The notes beneath the pieces are model-generated. The model had not been told where the DNA came from, made no database searches, and saw nothing but the letters and a program-made list of their open reading frames with translations. Below are positions 8,137-11,166 of a stretch of DNA of 11,166 bases, one piece after another (the first letter of the stretch is position 1; each line of letters opens with the position of its first letter). Source of the stretch: Gallionella sp. UBA6045 (GTDB taxonomy: Bacteria > Pseudomonadota > Gammaproteobacteria > Burkholderiales > Gallionellaceae); the NCBI GenBank assembly GCA_002429165.1, contig DIYV01000202.1:1-11166 (forward strand). Direction: 5' to 3'. The position numbers and the translations under genes were made by a program.

Positions 8137-8152
8137 AGCAAGTTTGATGCCC
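8137..8152 (-). promoter_or_regulatory. Possible sigma-54 promoter facing the cNMP-domain gene
   Basis: On the minus strand GGGCAT-CAAAC-TTGCT has the GG (8151-8150) and GC (8139-8138) exactly 10 bases apart and a perfect TTGCT -12 element. The -24 element is off consensus at the first and last bases. It would start transcription near 8126, before the small ORF at 8077. No clear NtrC dyad lies at a usual distance; a degenerate one (GCACC-AATAT-CATGC) is at 8340-8354. Confidence 0.35.
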
Positions 8153-8532
8153 AATTAAATTTGGCACTTGCACCATGGTTTTTTTATCTCATGTTCCCCG
8201 CCATAACTTGCAACCGATGCGGGTAATAGCCAACGGGTAAGCCGAAAACGCCATGTTGGCGTGCGCATGCGAACGTCATGCCTACTGCTGGCAGGTTTGA
8301 GGTGAACACCGGTTTGGCAGGCTGCGCATGGAACTAATCGCACCAATATCATGCGCAGCGCACGCATATGTAGCGCCGGCTACACTTGTTGCGTATAGAA
8401 ATATCTACCTGATTCCGGCAGCCGGACGACGTTGAACATCCACGCCACGCGCGACATTCAATCAAAACCGGCCCGGATTTCATGCTGGTTGGTTTAGCTG
8501 CCGCTGTTTTAAATAATTCCCGAATAACAGTC
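8153..8532. other. Divergent intergenic stretch with no supportable gene
   Basis: About 380 bases between the leftward cNMP unit and the rightward nasT promoter. Short frames here have no ribosome sites or recognisable domains. Structures seen: ACGCCA-TGT-TGGCGT (8248-8262), a perfect 6-bp hairpin, and TGTAGC-GCCG-GCTACA (8369-8384), another 6-bp hairpin. Neither has a T run. GCACC-AATAT-CATGC at 8340-8354 is a degenerate NtrC-like dyad (right half 3 of 5), about 210-220 bases from both flanking sigma-54-like elements. Confidence 0.6.
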
Positions 8533-8548
8533 TGGCGCGCTTATTGCT
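8533..8548 (+). promoter_or_regulatory. Sigma-54 promoter of nasT
   Basis: TGGCGC-GCTTA-TTGCT matches TGGCAC-N5-TTGCW with one change, and GG (8534-8535) and GC (8546-8547) are 10 bases apart. The predicted start point is near 8559, which leaves a leader of about 36 bases before the TTG start at 8595 and rules out starts further upstream. No strong NtrC dyad is visible upstream. Confidence 0.6.
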
Positions 8549-8594
8549 GCTTGTGCTCATTACTGCTTGTCATTGGAATGGTGCGGAACCCAGA

Positions 8595-9170
8595 TTGAAA
8601 CGAATCCTGATCATTGATGATGTAAGAGACCGCGCCGCCTGGTTGAAGGCCAGCCTCGAGCTGGCCGGGTTCGATGTCGTCGGACTATTGGCCTGGGAGC
8701 AGGTGGACGAACATTCGATCCAGGCGGCACTGGCCGATGTGATCATCATGGATGCCGATGCGCCGGGGCGGGATACGCTGGAGCAGATCAGCCTGATGTC
8801 CACCACATTGGAAAAACCTGTGGTGGTGTTGAGCGCACAGAAAGACCAGCGCAGTATCCAGGAGGCTATGCGCGCCGGCGTCAGCGCGTACGTGGCGCAT
8901 TCGATCCAGGGTGAAGATTTGAGCGGCATCATTCACGTGGCCGCCGCCCGTTTTGCAGAACACAAAAAACTGCGCGACGAATTGAAGGAAGCGAAGAGCC
9001 AACTTGTAGAGCGCAAGTTGGTGGATCGCGCCAAGGCGATCCTGATGGCGGATCACGGTTATAGCGAACCGGATGCGTACAAGCGTATGCGCAACATGGC
9101 GATGAGCAAGGGCAAGCGAATTGCGGAGATTGCCGAGGCCATAATTATGGCCAAGGAGTTGAGTGCCTGA
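8595..9170 (+). CDS. nasT: ANTAR-domain antitermination regulator NasT
   Basis: 191-residue two-domain protein: a receiver-like domain (about 1-120) and an RNA-binding ANTAR domain (about 128-190). The receiver starts MKRILIIDDVRDRAAWLKASLELAGFDVVG and keeps the acid pair (Asp8, Asp9) and Asp53 in VIIMDADAPGRDTLE. The usual Lys after the fifth strand is replaced (AYVAHS), typical of NasT-type receivers that respond to a partner protein, not to a kinase. The ANTAR part reads LVERKLVDRAKAILMADHGYSEPDAYKRMRNMAMSKGKRIAEIAEAII, a clear match. NasT proteins stabilise twin hexaloop hairpins in leader RNAs to prevent termination; such a leader follows at 9340-9418. Start: TTG at 8595 (GGA 7 bases upstream) gives the normal family length; the longer frame from 8544 begins within the sigma-54 promoter. 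The usual partner nasS is not adjacent. Confidence 0.92.
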   Translation: MKRILIIDDVRDRAAWLKASLELAGFDVVGLLAWEQVDEHSIQAALADVIIMDADAPGRDTLEQISLMSTTLEKPVVVLSAQKDQRSIQEAMRAGVSAYVAHSIQGEDLSGIIHVAAARFAEHKKLRDELKEAKSQLVERKLVDRAKAILMADHGYSEPDAYKRMRNMAMSKGKRIAEIAEAIIMAKELSA

Positions 9171-9189
9171 ATGTTGCTATTTGAGTGCA

Positions 9190-9224
9190 CAGCCGCAAGA
9201 AAATGCACCAAAGCGTTGCGGCTG
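9190..9224 (+). repeat. 9-bp perfect inverted repeat after nasT
   Basis: CAGCCGCAA and TTGCGGCTG are exact reverse complements around a 17-base spacer, 20 bases after the nasT stop. No T run follows. It could form a 3' hairpin on the nasT message. The NtrC-like dyad at 9205-9219 lies within its spacer and right arm, so the two signals overlap. Confidence 0.6.
9205..9219. promoter_or_regulatory. NtrC-like binding site upstream of the nrt promoter
   Basis: GCACC-AAAGC-GTTGC matches the NtrC dyad GCACC-N5-GGTGC at 9 of 10 positions. Its centre is about 122 bases upstream of the start point predicted from the sigma-54 promoter at 9308-9323, almost the same distance as in the glnK-amtB control region of this window. 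Confidence 0.6.
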
Positions 9225-9307
9225 GTGTGGTTCGCCGCATGGATTCACGATCAGCAATACTTGGCGATACCGCTTGATATTTGGTGTTTCAGCCGTTATT
9301 GGATTTT

Positions 9308-9323
9308 TGGCACAGCTCTTGCA
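9308..9323 (+). promoter_or_regulatory. Sigma-54 promoter of the nrtAB operon
   Basis: TGGCAC-AGCTC-TTGCA is a perfect match to TGGCAC-N5-TTGCW, with GG (9309-9310) and GC (9321-9322) 10 bases apart. The predicted start point is near 9334, six bases before the first leader hairpin, giving a leader of about 116 bases before the nrtA start codon. Confidence 0.9.
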
Positions 9324-9339
9324 ATGTAGTTTGCAGTAA

Positions 9340-9386
9340 CCGGATCAATGGCGGTCCGGCACATGTTTGAAAGGACAAGGGCGTCC
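9340..9386 (+). ncRNA. Twin-hexaloop ANTAR (NasT) target in the nrtA leader
   Basis: Hairpin P1 (9340-9359): CCGGATC pairs with GGTCCGG (7 bp, one G-U) around the six-base loop AATGGC. Hairpin P2 (9373-9386): GGAC pairs with GTCC around the six-base loop AAGGGC. Both loops have A at position 1 and G at position 4, the known recognition pattern of ANTAR proteins. The linker is 13 bases. The right part of P2 (9380-9386) is also the left arm of the terminator, so P2 and terminator cannot coexist. The known model is that NasT binding favours P1-P2 and so antitermination. P2 is short (4 bp) and would need protein support. Confidence 0.85.
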
Positions 9387-9418
9387 CGCTGCGTAAACGC
9401 GCAGCCGGACGCCTTTTT
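9380..9418 (+). terminator. Regulated intrinsic terminator (attenuator) before nrtA
   Basis: GGCGTCC pairs with GGACGCC (7 bp); after a single C-C mismatch GCTGCG pairs with CGCAGC (6 bp) around a six-base loop, followed by TTTTT and further T-rich sequence. It lies only 31 bases before the nrtA start codon, downstream of the sigma-54 start point, so it must be overridden for expression. Its left arm overlaps hairpin P2 of the ANTAR target. Confidence 0.92.
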
Positions 9419-9449
9419 ATTTTGCATTTTTTATCTGGGGAGCGATGCG

Positions 9450-10703
9450 ATGAACGATGAATTCACAAACAGCCGGAGGGATTTTATGAAAAATGGAGCA
9501 GGTTTATTGGGGGGCGCGGCGCTGATGGCCATGGTGCCGCCGGGTATACGCAGCGCAGCATGGGCGGCAGGCTCGGACGCGCCCGAACTCAAGGAAGTCA
9601 AAGTGGGTTTCATCCCGCTGACCGATTGTGCATCGGTGGTGATCGCCTCGGTGATGAAATTCGACGAGAAGTACGGTATCAAGATCATGCCGTCCAAGGA
9701 GGCATCCTGGGCAGCGGTGCGCGACAAGGTGGTAAACGGGGAACTGCATGCTGCACATGTTCTGTATGGCCTGGTCTATGGCGTACATCTGGGCATAGGC
9801 GGACCCAAGAAGGATATGGCCGTGCTGATGAGTATCAACAACAACGGTCAGGCCATCACCCTTTCCAACCAGCTTAGGGACAAGGGCGCAACTACCGGTG
9901 AAACACTGAAAAAACTTATAGACACAGACAAGCGCGATTACACCTTTGCGCAGACTTTCCCCACCGGCACTCATGCGATGTGGCTGTACTACTGGCTGGC
10001 CAACTATGGCATCGATCCATTCAGGGACGTAAAGAACATCACCGTGCCTCCCCCGCAAATGGTGGCCAACATGCGCGTCGGCAACATGGACGGCTTTTGT
10101 GTGGGTGAGCCGTGGGGCAACCGCGCCATTGCCGACAATATCGGCTTTACGGCGGCCACAACCCAGGACATCTGGAAGGATCACCCGGAGAAAGTGCTGG
10201 GAAGCACAGCGGAATTTGTACAGAAGTATCCGAATACCGCCCGCGCAATGATCATGGCAATGCTGGAGGCTTCCAAATACATCGACGTTATGGCCAACCG
10301 CCGCAAGGTGGCCGGGATCATCGCCGAAAAATCCTACGTGAACTGTCCGGTAGAGGTGATCGACCAGCGCCTGGAAGGCAAATACGAAAACGGTCTGGGC
10401 AAGAAATGGAACGACCCGAATTACATGAAGTTCTATAACGACGGCGCAGTCAATTTCCCTTACCTGTCCGACGGCATGTGGTTCCTGACCCAGCACAAGC
10501 GCTGGGGCCTGCTCAAGGAAGACCCGGATTATCTGGCCGTGGCAAAGCAGATCAACCAGATCGAGTTGTACAAGCAGGCTGCCGCGCAAGTCAAAGTGCC
10601 GGTTCCCAGGGATGTCATGCGCAGCTCCAGGCTGATCGATGGCACAGTGTGGGACGGCAAAGACCCGAAGAAATATGCAGCCAGTTTCAAGGTGAGAGCG
10701 TGA
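9450..10703 (+). CDS. nrtA: Nitrate ABC transporter substrate-binding protein (NrtA type)
   Basis: 417-residue periplasmic nitrate (or nitrite) binding protein of the NrtA/CmpA family. A twin-arginine signal is visible: SRRDFMK at residues 8-14, then a hydrophobic GAGLLGGAALMAMV and an Ala-rich cleavage region near WAAG. The mature protein begins VKVGFIPLTDCASVVIASVMKFDEKYGIKI, followed by GLVYGVHLGIGGPKKDMAVLMSINNNGQAITLS. Then come FPTGTHAMWLYYWLANYGIDPFRDV and VGNMDGFCVGEPWGNRAI, all typical of the family. ATG at 9450 has GGGGAG 7 bases upstream; the longer frame from 9348 would start within the leader hairpin and read through the terminator, so it is rejected. Export signal and direct overlap with a permease gene favour transporter NrtA over the cytoplasmic sensor NasS. 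CmpA (bicarbonate) is the main alternative, made unlikely by nasT and the ANTAR leader. Confidence 0.93.
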   Translation: MNDEFTNSRRDFMKNGAGLLGGAALMAMVPPGIRSAAWAAGSDAPELKEVKVGFIPLTDCASVVIASVMKFDEKYGIKIMPSKEASWAAVRDKVVNGELHAAHVLYGLVYGVHLGIGGPKKDMAVLMSINNNGQAITLSNQLRDKGATTGETLKKLIDTDKRDYTFAQTFPTGTHAMWLYYWLANYGIDPFRDVKNITVPPPQMVANMRVGNMDGFCVGEPWGNRAIADNIGFTAATTQDIWKDHPEKVLGSTAEFVQKYPNTARAMIMAMLEASKYIDVMANRRKVAGIIAEKSYVNCPVEVIDQRLEGKYENGLGKKWNDPNYMKFYNDGAVNFPYLSDGMWFLTQHKRWGLLKEDPDYLAVAKQINQIELYKQAAAQVKVPVPRDVMRSSRLIDGTVWDGKDPKKYAASFKVRA

Positions 10704-11166
10704 TTAAAACGAGGCAGTTATTCTGGGAGAGCGTGCTCCCGCCGTTGTTGGGGATAGCGGTGTTCATCCTGATCTGGGCGCTGGTGTCGCTAACCAGCCC
10801 GAATCTGCCCGGCCCGGTCAAGACCTGGGATTCGGCGGTGGTGCTGTTCAGCCACCCGTTCTACCGCAATACGCCGAACGATCAGGGTATAGGCTGGAAC
10901 ATCCTGGCTTCGCTTCAGCGGGTCGGCATCGGCTTCAGCATGGCGGCTGCAATCGGCATTCCGCTGGGCTTCATGATCGGCCGCTTCAACTTCCTCGACA
11001 GGATGACCAGCCCCATCGTCAGCATGTTGAGGCCGGTGTCGCCGCTGGCCTGGCTGCCGATCGGCTTGCTGGTATTCAAGGCCGCGAATCCCGCCGCGAT
11101 CTGGGTGATCTTCATCTCCAGCATCTGGCCGATGATCATCAATACCGCGATGGGCGTGCGCCAGTT
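10700..11166 (+). CDS. nrtB: Nitrate ABC transporter permease, N-terminal part (cut by window end)
   Basis: 155 codons of an inner-membrane permease of the NrtB/SsuC type. The start GTG at 10700-10702 overlaps the nrtA stop (GTGA), with AAGG 7 bases upstream, so translation is coupled. The first membrane helix is LLGIAVFILIWALVSL. It is followed by the periplasmic segment with PNLPGPVKTWDSAVVLFSHPFY, then NILASLQRVGIGFSMAAAIGIPLGFMIGR, the start of the binding-protein-dependent permease fold. The visible end, LRPVSPLAWLPIGLLVFKAANPAAIWVIFISSIWPMIINTAMGV, is characteristic of nitrate/sulfonate permeases. The remaining part and the expected ATPase (nrtC/nrtD) and nitrate reductase genes would lie beyond the window. 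Confidence 0.93.
   Translation, partial: MIKTRQLFWESVLPPLLGIAVFILIWALVSLTSPNLPGPVKTWDSAVVLFSHPFYRNTPNDQGIGWNILASLQRVGIGFSMAAAIGIPLGFMIGRFNFLDRMTSPIVSMLRPVSPLAWLPIGLLVFKAANPAAIWVIFISSIWPMIINTAMGVRQ

Noticed and set aside
8155..8367. 70-codon open frame on the minus strand between the cNMP unit and nasT
   Set aside because: No ribosome site, no domain, Arg/Met-rich composition; reads like non-coding sequence.
9319..9336. Hairpin TTGCAA-TGTAGT-TTGCAG with a six-base loop, first considered as P1 of the ANTAR target
   Set aside because: Most of it is upstream of the start point predicted from the sigma-54 promoter, and its loop lacks A1 and G4; the pair at 9340-9359 and 9373-9386 fits far better.
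9348..9449. N-terminal extension of nrtA by 34 codons
   Set aside because: It would start within the P1 hairpin loop and translate through the attenuator; the ATG at 9450 has a strong ribosome site and yields a proper Tat signal.
9504..10589. 361-codon open frame on the minus strand
   Set aside because: Antisense to nrtA, whose family motifs and signal peptide are clear.

Overview
The window looks like chromosomal DNA of a betaproteobacterium, plausibly in the Nitrosomonadales/Gallionellaceae neighbourhood. That placement is inferred from protein style (PII/AmtB type, ubiK-comM pair, Tat-exported NrtA followed by NrtB) and moderate GC content, not from a search. No rRNA, tRNA, CRISPR array, insertion sequence or phage gene was found.

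Layout. (1) Positions 1-3457, minus strand: ubiK, comM and the N-terminal 45% or so of metH (cut by the window start). These are housekeeping genes that probably share a promoter near 3490. (2) Positions 3458-3727: a divergent control region. Facing right it carries a perfect NtrC dyad, a second half-site about three helical turns away, an exact IHF core and a GG-N10-GC sigma-54 promoter. (3) Positions 3728-6294, plus strand: an operon of a TIGR02001-type exported protein, the PII protein glnK and the ammonium channel amtB, ended by a strong intrinsic terminator (6378-6405) preceded by two more hairpins. (4) Positions 6406-6932: about 530 bases with no gene I can support. (5) Positions 6933-7912, minus strand: an HU-family DNA-binding protein and a Crp-like cyclic-nucleotide-binding-domain protein without a DNA-binding domain. 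Upstream of the latter are a possible 30-residue membrane peptide and a weak sigma-54-like element. (6) Positions 8078-8530: another long stretch without a supported gene. (7) Positions 8533-11166, plus strand: a nitrate assimilation block of nasT (ANTAR antiterminator), a control leader, nrtA (Tat-exported nitrate-binding protein) and nrtB (ABC permease, cut by the window end).

How it works together. Two nitrogen-scavenging operons appear to be under general nitrogen control: sigma-54 promoters at 3651-3666, 8533-8548 and 9308-9323, with NtrC-like dyads upstream of the first and third. The nrt operon has a second, substrate-specific layer. Its leader of about 116 nt starts with a hairpin whose hexaloop is AAUGGC, then a second hairpin with loop AAGGGC whose 3' half is the 5' half of an intrinsic terminator. 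Both loops carry A at position 1 and G at position 4, the signature of ANTAR-protein targets, and the gene just upstream encodes the ANTAR protein NasT. The reading is that nitrogen limitation fires the promoter, while NasT stabilises the twin hairpins and lets transcription pass the terminator into nrtAB. The usual partner nasS is not next to nasT here.

The architecture matches the known enterobacterial nasF and NasT/NasS paradigms, so the most novel parts are the missing nasS, the exported protein heading the glnK-amtB operon, and the cNMP-domain protein with its small upstream ORF.
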